NCBI GenBank assembly: GCA_964495885.1
Contig: CAZBWO010000011.1
Span: 52,355-116,354 of the forward strand
Length of the DNA: 64,000 nucleotides
Reading direction: 5' to 3'
Source of the DNA: PALG01 sp964495885
Lineage (GTDB): Bacteria; Bacteroidota; Bacteroidia; Flavobacteriales; Flavobacteriaceae
The stretch's first letter is position 1. Each line of letters starts with the position of its first letter. The notes beneath the pieces were generated by a model. That model ran no database searches and was not told where the DNA came from. It was given only the letters and a program-made list of their open reading frames with translations. Shown piece by piece: positions 52,759 to 60,696 of this stretch. The translations under genes and the position numbers were made by a program.

Positions 52759-53459
52759 AAGTAGGTTCCTTATATGATTCGTTTATCCAAGCCGTTCAAA
52801 GGAAACGTAAACTATTGGCGATTTTATTGGATCCCGAAAAATTTGAAATAGACCATACCGCAGCGTTTCTTCGGAAATTGCCAAAAGAAGCTTCCCATAT
52901 TTTTGTAGGAGGCAGTACCGTGCCCGAAGGGAGCACCCATGCATTGGTCAAACAATTAAAACTATTTACTGCAAAACCAATTATGTTGTTTCCGGGGGAT
53001 ATATCACAGATTACGCCCGAAGCAGATGGACTCCTTTTTTTAAGCCTTCTTTCTGGTGATAATCCAGAGTATCTTATTGGACAACAGGTGAAATCTGTGC
53101 CCAAAATTTATGGGACTTCCCTTGAAGTGATTCCCACTGGGTACATTCTTATTGATGGTGAACAGCAGTCTGCTGTTGAAAGGGTTACCCATACTTCGCC
53201 CATCCTTCAACAAGAAGTGCAAAAAATCGTGCACACAGCAAAAGCAGGAGAATACATGGGCAAAAAACTAATTTACCTTGAAGCTGGAAGTGGGGCAAAA
53301 ACACCAGTTTCCAAAACAATTATTTCCGAAGTAAAAAAGCAGCTTTCCATTCCATTAATCGTGGGTGGGGGAATTAGAACTTCGGAAGCGCTTCAAGATG
53401 CGTACGATGCAGGTGCAGATCTGGTGGTTATGGGTACTGCCTTTGAAGAAAGCCTATGA
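52755..53459 (+). CDS. Geranylgeranylglyceryl/heptaprenylglyceryl phosphate synthase family (PcrB-like)
   Basis: 234 residues of TIM-barrel fold. ILLDPEKFEID (N-terminal), IFVGGSTVPEG, IMLFPGDISQI, and the phosphate-binding YLEAGSGAKTPV, VGGGIRTSEALQDAY and GADLVVMGTAFEE are typical. The family links a prenyl diphosphate to glycerol-1-phosphate. Archaea use this for membrane lipids; Bacteroidota carry homologues whose product is less clear. Start ATG 52755 overlaps the upstream stop. Confidence 0.9.
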   Translation: MKVGSLYDSFIQAVQRKRKLLAILLDPEKFEIDHTAAFLRKLPKEASHIFVGGSTVPEGSTHALVKQLKLFTAKPIMLFPGDISQITPEADGLLFLSLLSGDNPEYLIGQQVKSVPKIYGTSLEVIPTGYILIDGEQQSAVERVTHTSPILQQEVQKIVHTAKAGEYMGKKLIYLEAGSGAKTPVSKTIISEVKKQLSIPLIVGGGIRTSEALQDAYDAGADLVVMGTAFEESL

Positions 53460-53497
53460 TAATGGAAGGGATATTTCGGTAGCTCTCTGTGGTATTG

Positions 53498-53505
53498 TAT
53501 CTTTG
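53498..53505 (+). promoter_or_regulatory. -7 element for the thiamine-salvage genes
   Basis: TATCTTTG fits TAnnTTTG, 18 nt before ATG 53524. It makes 53524 the likely start rather than the TTG at 53518. Confidence 0.55.
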
Positions 53506-53523
53506 AACCATTAATTATTGCCT

Positions 53524-53784
53524 ATGAAAATTTCGGTTGAGCTTACTTTAACTCCGCTTCAAGATGATTTTGAACCCGCTATCATCCAATTCATTCAGTC
53601 GCTTCGGGAAAGTGGCCTAACGGTCATGGAAAACCCGTTAAGCACTCAAGTTTATGGAGAATATGATGAGGTAATGAAGGTCCTTCAGCAAGAAATGAAA
53701 ACCGCTTTGGAAGCTGTGGAACAGGGGCTCCTTTATATTAAAATTGTAAAAAGCGACCGAAGCAAGTATGAGCCCCATTTTTGA
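53524..53784 (+). CDS. MTH1187/YkoF-like thiamine-binding protein
   Basis: 86 residues from ATG 53524 (MKISVELTLTPLQDDFEPAI). One ferredoxin-like alpha/beta domain with TVMENPLSTQVYGEYDEVMKVL, the pattern of the MTH1187 family, members of which bind thiamine in YkoF. It overlaps the PnuC-type transporter gene by 17 nt, so the two are coupled. It probably binds a thiamine-like ligand in the cytoplasm or helps transport. Confidence 0.8.
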   Translation: MKISVELTLTPLQDDFEPAIIQFIQSLRESGLTVMENPLSTQVYGEYDEVMKVLQQEMKTALEAVEQGLLYIKIVKSDRSKYEPHF

Positions 53785-54400
53785 TTTTTTTTTAGAACCA
53801 TATCAAAATACCCCTTGGGAGTTTATTGCACTAGAGGCTATTGTTTTCATCTTTGGGATTGCCAGTGTTTGGTATGCTAAAAAAGAACATATTTTTGTAT
53901 ACCCCACGGGCTTAATTGCTACCGTAATTACGGTTTTCCTGCTTTATAAAGCAGGCTATTATGGGGATATGATGATGAATTTCTATTATTCTGTTATGAG
54001 TATCTATGGATGGTGGAATTGGGCCCGAAAGAAAAATAATACTTCACTGGTAAAAATTTCCAGAACCAATCTGCCACAGAAACTTATTGGGGTACTGCTG
54101 TTTCTGGTAACTATGGGAGTTACCTATGGGGTTTACAAAGCATTTGATTACCCCTTGGAATGGGTAAATTATATGGATGTTTTCACCTCAGGAATCTTTT
54201 TTACTGCGATGTGGTATATGGCTCTTAAGAAAATTGAAAACTGGACGCTTTGGATTTTTGCCGATATCATTACAGTGCCTTTGTATGCCTATCGCGGACT
54301 TGGAATGTTATCATTACAATATCTTATTTTTACCATCCTTGCCATTCAGGGATATATTGCATGGAAAAACTACCTCAACAATACGAAACAGACTGTCTAA
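53768..54400 (+). CDS. PnuC-family vitamin transporter (likely thiamine, PnuT-type)
   Basis: 210 residues with seven membrane helices. The helix 3 region YYGDMMMNFYYSVMSIYGWWNWARKK and the C-terminal AYRGLGMLSLQYLIFTILAIQGYIAW match PnuC (N- and W-rich substrate pocket). PnuC carries nicotinamide riboside, but PnuT relatives carry thiamine. The MTH1187-like partner upstream and the TPP riboswitch-controlled receptor downstream favour thiamine. The downstream kinase traps the imported vitamin and overlaps by 40 nt. Confidence 0.87.
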   Translation: MSPIFDFFLEPYQNTPWEFIALEAIVFIFGIASVWYAKKEHIFVYPTGLIATVITVFLLYKAGYYGDMMMNFYYSVMSIYGWWNWARKKNNTSLVKISRTNLPQKLIGVLLFLVTMGVTYGVYKAFDYPLEWVNYMDVFTSGIFFTAMWYMALKKIENWTLWIFADIITVPLYAYRGLGMLSLQYLIFTILAIQGYIAWKNYLNNTKQTV

Positions 54401-54924
54401 GGATTGTGCTCTTTGGCCCCGAATCTACCGGAAAGTCTACCTTGGCTGCACAATTGGCAAAGCATTTCCAAACAACTTGGGTACCCGAATATATGCGAAC
54501 CTATCTGGAGCATAAGTGGAAAACCAGCAAAACAGCTATTTCAAAAAAGGACTTACTTCCTATAGTAAAAGGTCAAATTATCACTGAAAATGAAGCAACA
54601 CTAACTGCGCAAAGGTATCTTTTCTGTGATACCAACATATTGCAATTGAAAGTGTATTGTGAATATTATTATCCAAAAGGATATCCGGCCTTTGTTGATG
54701 AAATGGCGACTAAGGGTTGTTATGATTATTATTTCCTTACAGATATTGACGTGCCTTGGGAAGCTGATATTTTACGCGATCGTCCCTATGATAGAACCAC
54801 CCTATTTCGTATGTTTGAAGCAACATTAGTAAATAATAATCTCCCCTATACTTTGTTGTCGGGAAACGAGGAAACCAGATTTGAGAAAGCTTTGAAAATC
54901 CTAAATGAACTTGAAAAGAATTAA
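54361..54924 (+). CDS. NadR-like P-loop kinase/ATPase
   Basis: 187 residues from ATG 54361 (MEKLPQQYETDCLRIVLFGP); earlier starts would run antiparallel to no known motif and deep into pnuC. Walker A is GPESTGKSTLAAQLAKHF, like the ribosylnicotinamide kinase domain of NadR. WVPEYMRTYLEHKW and FCDTNILQLKVYCEYYY follow. As a stand-alone kinase next to a PnuC-type transporter it probably phosphorylates the imported vitamin (thiamine or nicotinamide riboside). It overlaps pnuC by 40 nt and ends 2 nt before DUF4301. Confidence 0.85.
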   Translation: MEKLPQQYETDCLRIVLFGPESTGKSTLAAQLAKHFQTTWVPEYMRTYLEHKWKTSKTAISKKDLLPIVKGQIITENEATLTAQRYLFCDTNILQLKVYCEYYYPKGYPAFVDEMATKGCYDYYFLTDIDVPWEADILRDRPYDRTTLFRMFEATLVNNNLPYTLLSGNEETRFEKALKILNELEKN

Positions 54925-54926
54925 AC

Positions 54927-56456
54927 ATGCTCACAGAAAAGGATATTGAACAGATTACAAAACATGGGCTAACACTCAATAAGGTCATTAAACAGTTGGA
55001 AACTTTCACTATGGGGATTCCTCCAGTAGATGTGGTGACCACCGCAACCGTTGGTAATGGCATCAAGCAATTTTCAAAGAGTCAACAGGAAAAATTAGAA
55101 GCAATTTATGAAGCCCAAAAGGACAAACTTGAAATTGTAAAGTTTGTACCAGCTTCTGGTGCAGCTACCCGAATGTTCAAATTTCTTTATGAATTTTTAA
55201 AAGAATATAATCCTGAAAAGCAGAAGTATCGGGATTTTTTGAAAGAGGAACAAAATCTAAAAATTGAAGCCTTTTTTAACGGAATGAATGATTTTCCCTT
55301 TATCAATATGGTACGTGCTAAGATTAGGGAGTTATATCCAGCATACAAACAGTCACTTAAAGGGGAAAGAAATTATATGTTTGTAAAAGCTATGCTGGAA
55401 GAAGATGGATTAAACTTCGGAAATCTTCCCAAAGGGCTTATTCCCTTCCATCGATACAAAAAATACAGTACTACGGCTTTTGAAGAACAACTTCTGGAAG
55501 CAGCTTACTATGCAGCGGTTGGAGACGAAGTATATCTGCATTTCACTTTTTCAGAAAAGCACTTAGATTTTTTCAAGGATGAATTTGAAAGTATCCAAAG
55601 TCGTGTAAGCCGAAAGACCAAAAAGAATTTCCATATATCGTATTCTTTTCAGAGAATGGAAACAGACACTATTGCGGTTACGGAAGACAACAAACCCTTC
55701 AGGAATGAAGAAGGTTTATTGGTTTTCAGACCTTCGGGGCATGGTGCTTTACTAGACAATCTTAATGACATAGATGCCGATATCATTTTCATTAAAAATA
55801 TTGATAATGTTTCCACACAGGAATTTGTAGAAGAGATTGCATCCCATAAAAGAATACTCGCCGGGAAATTACTTTGGCTGCAAAAAAAGGTGTTTGCCTA
55901 TCTATTAGATTTGGAAAAGGAAGACATTACGCTTGAAAAAGTAGAGGAAATACAATCTTTTGTCTGGAACGAATTAAACATCAAAGATATCCCCGGTGGG
56001 TTAAATGAGTTAAAAAAAGTACTCAATAAACCTATTCGTGTTTGTGGAGTGGTTGAAAATACGGGAGCTCCGGGAGGAGGGCCTTTTTGGGTAAGGAATG
56101 AAAATGGCCAAACTTCCTTGCAAATTGTAGAAGCCTCCCAAATGAATTTAGAAGACCCACATCAAGAGGCTATTTTAAAAGAAGCTACACATTTCAATCC
56201 GGTAGATTTAGTGTGTGCTGTTCGTAATTATAAGGGAGAAAAGTTTGATTTGCACAAATTTGTAGATCCTCATGCAGGGTTTATCTCCTTAAAATCGGAA
56301 AATGGAAAACCCATCAAAGCGTTGGAACTACCTGGTCTTTGGAACGGTTCCATGGCATTTTGGAATACCATTTTTGTTGAGGTTCCCAGTATTACCTTCA
56401 ACCCAGTAAAGACCGTTAATGATTTGTTGAAGAAAGAACACCAGCCTAATTGGTAA
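54927..56456 (+). CDS. DUF4301 family protein
   Basis: 509 residues, no signal peptide. Conserved blocks include KFVPASGAATRMFKFLYEFL (~70), LVFRPSGHGALLDNLNDIDADIIFIKNIDNV (region ~265-295), RVCGVVENTGAPGGGPFWV, and the C-terminal FDLHKFVDPHAGFISLKS with ELPGLWNGSMAFWNT. The glycine/proline-rich NTP-site-like segments (SGHGALLDNL; GAPGGGPF) resemble a nucleotidyltransferase, but I cannot assign a function. It lies in a tight run from 53524 to 56860 with 1-2 nt gaps. Confidence 0.8.
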   Translation: MLTEKDIEQITKHGLTLNKVIKQLETFTMGIPPVDVVTTATVGNGIKQFSKSQQEKLEAIYEAQKDKLEIVKFVPASGAATRMFKFLYEFLKEYNPEKQKYRDFLKEEQNLKIEAFFNGMNDFPFINMVRAKIRELYPAYKQSLKGERNYMFVKAMLEEDGLNFGNLPKGLIPFHRYKKYSTTAFEEQLLEAAYYAAVGDEVYLHFTFSEKHLDFFKDEFESIQSRVSRKTKKNFHISYSFQRMETDTIAVTEDNKPFRNEEGLLVFRPSGHGALLDNLNDIDADIIFIKNIDNVSTQEFVEEIASHKRILAGKLLWLQKKVFAYLLDLEKEDITLEKVEEIQSFVWNELNIKDIPGGLNELKKVLNKPIRVCGVVENTGAPGGGPFWVRNENGQTSLQIVEASQMNLEDPHQEAILKEATHFNPVDLVCAVRNYKGEKFDLHKFVDPHAGFISLKSENGKPIKALELPGLWNGSMAFWNTIFVEVPSITFNPVKTVNDLLKKEHQPNW

Positions 56457-56860
56457 TGGATACTTCTGTTATTCTAAAGGAGCTGCAGTTTAAGGCGGTG
56501 AGTAGTAGTGGGCCAGGCGGACAACATGTCAATAAAACAGCTACCAAAGTAGAAGTGGTTTTCCCTGTAGTTGCTTCGGAAGGCCTTACAGAAACTGAAA
56601 AAGAACGGCTTCAGCAAAAATTATCATCCAGAATAACTTCCGAAGGAAACCTTATCCTACAGTGTGGTGAAACCCGAAGTCAACACCGAAACAAAAAAAT
56701 AGTCATTGACCGTGTTTTGGCATTACTTCAGCAGCACATTCAACCTGCGAAGAAGCGTAAAAAAACCAAGCCGTCAAAAAAGGCAATACAAAAGCGATTG
56801 GATCAAAAAAAGAACAATACCCTGAAAAAAAACAGGAGAAAGCCACCTACTATTGAGTAG
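56456..56860 (+). CDS. arfB: Alternative ribosome-rescue factor ArfB (YaeJ)
   Basis: 134 residues from ATG 56456; an upstream TTG at 56450 is possible. The GGQ motif is in SSSGPGGQHVNKTATKVEV, and the basic C-terminal tail (KKRKKTKPSKKAIQKRLDQKK) is the part that enters the mRNA channel of stalled ribosomes. It hydrolyses peptidyl-tRNA on non-stop complexes. The start overlaps the DUF4301 stop by one base. The next gene is preceded by a new promoter and a TPP riboswitch. Confidence 0.92.
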   Translation: MDTSVILKELQFKAVSSSGPGGQHVNKTATKVEVVFPVVASEGLTETEKERLQQKLSSRITSEGNLILQCGETRSQHRNKKIVIDRVLALLQQHIQPAKKRKKTKPSKKAIQKRLDQKKNNTLKKNRRKPPTIE

Positions 56861-56865
56861 ATTTG

Positions 56866-56873
56866 TACCTTTG
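56866..56873 (+). promoter_or_regulatory. -7 element for the TPP-riboswitch leader
   Basis: TACCTTTG fits TAnnTTTG and lies 12-18 nt ahead of the riboswitch aptamer. It sits 6 nt after the arfB stop codon. A -33 TTG is not evident at normal spacing. Confidence 0.6.
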
Positions 56874-56884
56874 CCTTCACATCT

Positions 56885-56962
56885 CAACAAGGGGTGCTTT
56901 CCATATGGAAGGCTGAGATTATACCCATGGAACCTAGAACAGGTAATGCTGTTTAGGGACAT
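56885..56962 (+). promoter_or_regulatory. TPP (thi-box) riboswitch aptamer
   Basis: The conserved thi-box elements occur in order: GGGGTGC (56891-56897), CTGAGATTATACCC (56913-56926), GAACCT (56930-56935), then ACAGGTAATGCTG (56939-56951) and TTAGGGA (56953-56959). This is the TPP aptamer with a short P3 hairpin (CCATATGG). It should turn off the following TonB receptor when TPP is plentiful. Confidence 0.93.
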
Positions 56963-56963
56963 A

Positions 56964-56994
56964 TACATAGCGAATTGAGTAGCTATGTGTTTTA
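56964..56994 (+). terminator. Candidate expression-platform terminator of the TPP riboswitch
   Basis: ACATAGC (56965-56971) pairs with GCTATGT (56982-56988) across a 10-nt loop and is followed by GTTTTAAAA. The U-tract is short, so termination strength is uncertain. It follows the aptamer directly. Confidence 0.6.
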
Positions 56995-57031
56995 AAATTC
57001 ATTTATTAACCGAAGAATAATGACCCCTTTT

Positions 57032-57051
57032 ATTCGTAAAACTTTACGAAT
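57032..57051. repeat. Inverted repeat overlapping the receptor start codon
   Basis: ATTCGTAAA (57032-57040) and TTTACGAAT (57043-57051) form a perfect 9-bp stem with a 2-nt spacer. The last bases are the A and T of the chosen ATG at 57050. In RNA it would bury the start codon. Confidence 0.7.
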
Positions 57052-59233
57052 GAAAAAATTTTGCACGTCAGTGTTCTTCTTGATTACAGCCATGATGGTT
57101 TATTCTCAAGAAGAAACGAAAACAGACTCAACCCAAGTGGAAACTTTAGATGAGGTATTACTTAAATCGGTTCGGGTTGAAGCCACTTCCCCAATTACCC
57201 ACAGCAACCTTCAAAAGGAAGAATTATCCAAAAGAAACTTAGGTCAGGACATTGCCACCCAATTGAACTTTTTACCCTCTGTGGTCACCACGAGCGATGC
57301 CGGTGCAGGGATTGGCTACACTGGTTTTAGGGTACGCGGCACCGCCAATCAAGGAATTAATGTAACCATTAATGGAATCCCTTATAATGACGCGGAAAGT
57401 GCGACCAGTTTTTTTGTAAATCTTCAAGATTTTACTTCTTCCGTAGAAAATTTGCAATTACAACGGGGCGTTGGCACTTCCACGAATGGACCAGGCGCTT
57501 TTGGGGCAAGTTTAAATATCTTAACCGACAAGGTTTCGGAGGAAGCATACGCCTCTACTTCCCATTCTTTTGGTTCTTACAGCACAAGGAGACATAATGT
57601 GAAGTTTAGCACAGGTTTGCTCAGTAATCATTTTGAGGTTTCGGGAAGATTGTCGCAGATTAAATCGGATGGTTATATTGATAGGGCTTCTTCCAATTTG
57701 AAATCCTACTTTCTGCAAGCTGCCTATCAAACAAACCAAACCTTAGTGAAAGCCATTCATTTTGCCGGAAGTGAGGTTACGTATCAATCTTGGTTTGGAA
57801 TTGATGCCGAAACCCTTGAAAACGACCGTACTTTTAATCCTGCCGGTGCACGATTTGATGCCGAGGGCAATTTGGATGGTTTTCATCCAAATCAGGTGGA
57901 CGATTATAAACAGGATCATTATCAGTTGCATTGGACACAACGGTACAGTAGAAAATGGAGTTCTAACGTGAGTTTTAATTATACCTACGGAAGGGGGTTT
58001 TTTGAGGAATATGAGAATGATGATGACCTAAGCTCTTATGGATTATCTCCTGTAGTTATTGGGGATGAAACCATTACCTCCTCTGACATTATTAGAAGGC
58101 GATGGCTGGATAATGACTATATTGTTCTTTCCGGAAACGTGAACTATAAGGATAACCAATTTGATGTTACTTCGGGATTGTTTTATAGCGATTATGAGGG
58201 CGATCATTTTGGGGAAGTAATATGGGCTCGGTTTGCAAGTGATTCTGAAATAGGCGATCGGTATTATTTTGGAGTTGGTAGTAAAAATGAATTTTCGGCT
58301 TTTGCAAAAGCAGATTATAGATTCAATGAGCATTGGCAGTTTTACTTGGACCTACAAGGAAGGTTTATTGATTACTCCACTACAGGACAAAATTCTGATC
58401 TAGCAGATTTCATTGTAGACGAGAATTATGGTTTTTTCAATCCGAAATTAGGTGCAATCTATAAGATCGATAATGGAAATCAGCTCTATGCTTCTTACGC
58501 TAGGGCGAATAGGGAGCCTAACAGAACCGATTTCGAAAATGGAAACCCCAAGCCCGAACGTTTGGATGATTTTGAGTTGGGATGGCGGCATCGTTCCAAG
58601 AAGCTTTCCTTAAATGTCAATGCATTTTACATGGATTATAGGGATCAACTGGTTTTAACTGGAGCGTTGGATAATGTGGGCGCACCCATAAGGGCAAATA
58701 GCGGAAGTAGCTACAGGCTAGGCTTGGAAGTGGAAGCATCGGTTGATTTTACTTCCAAATTAAATTGGCAACCCAATCTTGCGTTGAGTACCAATAAAAA
58801 TCGTGATTTTTTCTTTCAGCGGGATGGAGTATTGCAGGACCTTGGAAATACAGACATTTCCTATTCCCCTAATGTGGTAGTAGGCAGCAATCTGAATTAT
58901 ATGCCCGTTAAAAATCTGTATGTAGCGTTTCTTTCCAAATACGTTGGGGAACAGTACATGGGCAATATAGATAGCGAAGCTTCTCTACTGGATAGTTTTT
59001 TCATCAACGATTTTAATGTGGTATATACGCTTGAAGATTTCCCAATTGGAGAGCGTTTGGTGATTTCTGGATTGGTTAATAATCTATTCAATGTGGAATA
59101 TGTTTCCAATGGATATTTCTTTACCTATGATGATGATTTCACCACTCCAGGGACCATTACAACAGTAGAAGGTGCTGGCTATTACCCACAGGCCACTATT
59201 AATTTCCTGTTGGGCGCTACGTTAGATTTTTAA
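57050..59233 (+). CDS. TonB-dependent receptor, thiamine-related
   Basis: 727 residues from ATG 57050 (MKKFCTSVFFLITAMMVYSQ is a complete signal peptide). An in-frame ATG at 57020 would add ten residues before it. The plug shows FRVRGTANQGINVTINGIPYND and GVGTSTNGPGAFGASLNILTDKV; a 22-strand barrel ends ATINFLLGATLDF. The TPP riboswitch upstream strongly suggests that it imports thiamine or a thiamine derivative across the outer membrane. A PnuC-type transporter and kinase lie 2-3 kb upstream and would complete the route. No regulatory-like N-terminal domain is present. Confidence 0.9.
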   Translation: MKKFCTSVFFLITAMMVYSQEETKTDSTQVETLDEVLLKSVRVEATSPITHSNLQKEELSKRNLGQDIATQLNFLPSVVTTSDAGAGIGYTGFRVRGTANQGINVTINGIPYNDAESATSFFVNLQDFTSSVENLQLQRGVGTSTNGPGAFGASLNILTDKVSEEAYASTSHSFGSYSTRRHNVKFSTGLLSNHFEVSGRLSQIKSDGYIDRASSNLKSYFLQAAYQTNQTLVKAIHFAGSEVTYQSWFGIDAETLENDRTFNPAGARFDAEGNLDGFHPNQVDDYKQDHYQLHWTQRYSRKWSSNVSFNYTYGRGFFEEYENDDDLSSYGLSPVVIGDETITSSDIIRRRWLDNDYIVLSGNVNYKDNQFDVTSGLFYSDYEGDHFGEVIWARFASDSEIGDRYYFGVGSKNEFSAFAKADYRFNEHWQFYLDLQGRFIDYSTTGQNSDLADFIVDENYGFFNPKLGAIYKIDNGNQLYASYARANREPNRTDFENGNPKPERLDDFELGWRHRSKKLSLNVNAFYMDYRDQLVLTGALDNVGAPIRANSGSSYRLGLEVEASVDFTSKLNWQPNLALSTNKNRDFFFQRDGVLQDLGNTDISYSPNVVVGSNLNYMPVKNLYVAFLSKYVGEQYMGNIDSEASLLDSFFINDFNVVYTLEDFPIGERLVISGLVNNLFNVEYVSNGYFFTYDDDFTTPGTITTVEGAGYYPQATINFLLGATLDF

Positions 59234-59667
59234 TTGGAAACGGTAATATTATCCCCAACCCGTTCGGTACGGTATTGTTGCATGGGGTATTTATTTTCAT
59301 TGGATTGATGTTGCCCTGTTACGATATCGTAGCTGTTGTCATCATCACAGGTGCAGGTGGCTATGATGCCTTCAACCGTCATTCGTGAGCAATCATTGGG
59401 GAAGTGGTTTGGGTCTGACAAGTCGAATGCGGTATACAAATCGTTGTTCACATTGTAAACAATGATGCCTCGAATACCTTGCTGATTTAGAACGATGGAG
59501 TTTCCGGGGAATCGTAAAGGATTATATTGCGGGAGGTTGAGGTTTAAGGTGATATTTACAATAGGAGTGGTTAAGTTTGGATTGTTATCATCCAATGGAC
59601 GATCATCATCTCCTTTGCAACTTCCTAAAATGAGGGCTATAAATAGCCATCCAAGTGTCTTTTTCAT
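59230..59667 (-). CDS. Small lipoprotein, possibly a degenerate Rieske-like fold
   Basis: 145 residues. Lipobox LILGSC (~C17), acidic KGDDDRPLDDNNPN linker, then a beta-rich domain. The late CTCDDDNSYDIVTGQ and YPMQQYRTERVGDNITVSN resemble the end of Rieske-type domains, but the histidine ligands are missing, so no cluster is expected. Function unknown. It converges tail-to-tail with the TonB receptor, overlapping by 4 nt, and may have its own promoter (59687). Confidence 0.65.
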   Translation of the reverse strand: MKKTLGWLFIALILGSCKGDDDRPLDDNNPNLTTPIVNITLNLNLPQYNPLRFPGNSIVLNQQGIRGIIVYNVNNDLYTAFDLSDPNHFPNDCSRMTVEGIIATCTCDDDNSYDIVTGQHQSNENKYPMQQYRTERVGDNITVSN

Positions 59668-59686
59668 ATCAACAGATTAACAGTGT

Positions 59687-59694
59687 CAAAAATA
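59687..59694 (-). promoter_or_regulatory. -7 element for the 59230-59667 lipoprotein
   Basis: TATTTTTG on the minus strand fits TAnnTTTG, 19 nt before ATG 59667. Confidence 0.5.
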
Positions 59695-59724
59695 CAACAA
59701 ATCGCCCACAAGTAAATTTTTTAG

Positions 59725-59732
59725 TATATTTG
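59725..59732 (+). promoter_or_regulatory. -7 element for greA
   Basis: TATATTTG fits TAnnTTTG. The transcript should begin near 59737 and carry a ~95-nt leader before ATG 59831. Confidence 0.6.
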
Positions 59733-59738
59733 TGCACG

Positions 59739-59763
59739 AATCCCGTCTCGCATGGGATTTTTT
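59739..59763 (+). terminator. Terminator-like hairpin at the 5' end of the greA leader
   Basis: AATCCCGT (59739-59746) pairs with ATGGGATT (59752-59759, one G-T pair) across a 5-nt loop, followed by TTTT (59760-59763). It lies in the leader, not after a gene, because the gene to the left runs the other way. AATCCC could instead pair with a second GGGATT at 59801-59806. Confidence 0.6.
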
Positions 59764-59830
59764 CATTCCTACTCCAAATGGTAAAATTTCATAATTGGAG
59801 GGGATTTTATATGGTTAAAACGATGAAGTT

Positions 59831-60307
59831 ATGAGTAAAGTATCTTATTATACTGCTGAAGGGTTAAAAAAATTGAGGGACGAGTTAAATAAGCTAAAAG
59901 ATGTTGAGCGTCCCAAAGCGTCCCAAGCAATTGCTGATGCTCGGGATAAAGGGGATTTGAGTGAAAATGCTGAATATGATGCTGCGAAAGAAGCACAGGG
60001 ATTGTTGGAAATGCGTATTTCTAAGTTGGAAGAAACCCTTTCCAACGCGAGATTAATAGATGAATCCCAACTGGACACCTCCAAAGTATTGGTACATTCT
60101 ACCGTGAAGATAAAGAACCAAGCCAATGGCATGGAAATGACCTATAAGTTGGTGGCACAAAGTGAAGCCGATCTAAAGACTGGAAAGATTTCCGTAGATT
60201 CCCCAATTGGGAAAGGACTATTGGGTAAAAAAGTGGGTGATACCGCACAAATACAGGTGCCTAATGGGACTGTTACTTTTGAAATTTTAGAGATTAGCAG
60301 AAAATAA
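59831..60307 (+). CDS. greA: Transcription elongation factor GreA
   Basis: 158 residues. N-terminal coiled coil with the acidic tip (DARDKGDLSENAEYDAAKEAQ, whose D and E side chains reach the RNA polymerase active site) and a C-terminal FKBP-like domain. It stimulates RNA cleavage in backtracked polymerase. The HIT gene starts one base inside its stop (TAATG). The leader holds a terminator-like hairpin. Confidence 0.96.
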   Translation: MSKVSYYTAEGLKKLRDELNKLKDVERPKASQAIADARDKGDLSENAEYDAAKEAQGLLEMRISKLEETLSNARLIDESQLDTSKVLVHSTVKIKNQANGMEMTYKLVAQSEADLKTGKISVDSPIGKGLLGKKVGDTAQIQVPNGTVTFEILEISRK

Positions 60308-60696
60308 TGGCTTCTATCTTTACCAAAATTATTGAAGGTGAGATTCCCTGCTACAAAGTAGCAGAAGATGAACACTTTATTGCATTTTTGGATATCAATC
60401 CCAATGCAAAAGGACACACGCTTTGCGTTCCCAAACAAGAGATCAATAAGATTTTTGAGATGGAGGAAGATCATTATTTGGCACTCATGAAGTTTTCCCA
60501 TAAAGTAGCACAAGCTCTCGAAAAAACAGTGGATTGCAAGCGTGTTGGGATGGCTGTAGTAGGTTTGGAAGTGCCCCATGTTCATGTGCACCTTATTCCC
60601 ATCAATGCTATGAAAGACATGACTTTTCAGCATAAAGTGTCCTTGACCTCTGAAGAATTTACACAATTAGCACAGGCTATTCAAGGGAACCTTTAA
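60307..60696 (+). CDS. HIT-family hydrolase
   Basis: 129 residues. The histidine triad is HVHVHLIP near residue ~98, and the start ASIFTKIIEGEIPCYKVAEDEHFIAFLDINP is typical of HINT-type purine phosphoramidases. It cleaves adenylated or phosphoramidate nucleotides. Second gene after greA, overlapping by one base. It converges with the zinc-ribbon membrane protein gene, overlapping by 4 nt. Confidence 0.93.
   Translation: MASIFTKIIEGEIPCYKVAEDEHFIAFLDINPNAKGHTLCVPKQEINKIFEMEEDHYLALMKFSHKVAQALEKTVDCKRVGMAVVGLEVPHVHVHLIPINAMKDMTFQHKVSLTSEEFTQLAQAIQGNL

Noticed and set aside
54250..54360. N-terminal extension of the NadR-like kinase frame from 54250
   Set aside because: It lies inside pnuC, is rich in aromatic/Cys residues unlike the family, and ATG 54361 places Walker A at the normal distance.
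57020..57050. Earlier ATG of the TPP-controlled receptor
   Set aside because: The ten extra residues precede a complete signal peptide starting at 57050; kept only as an alternative.
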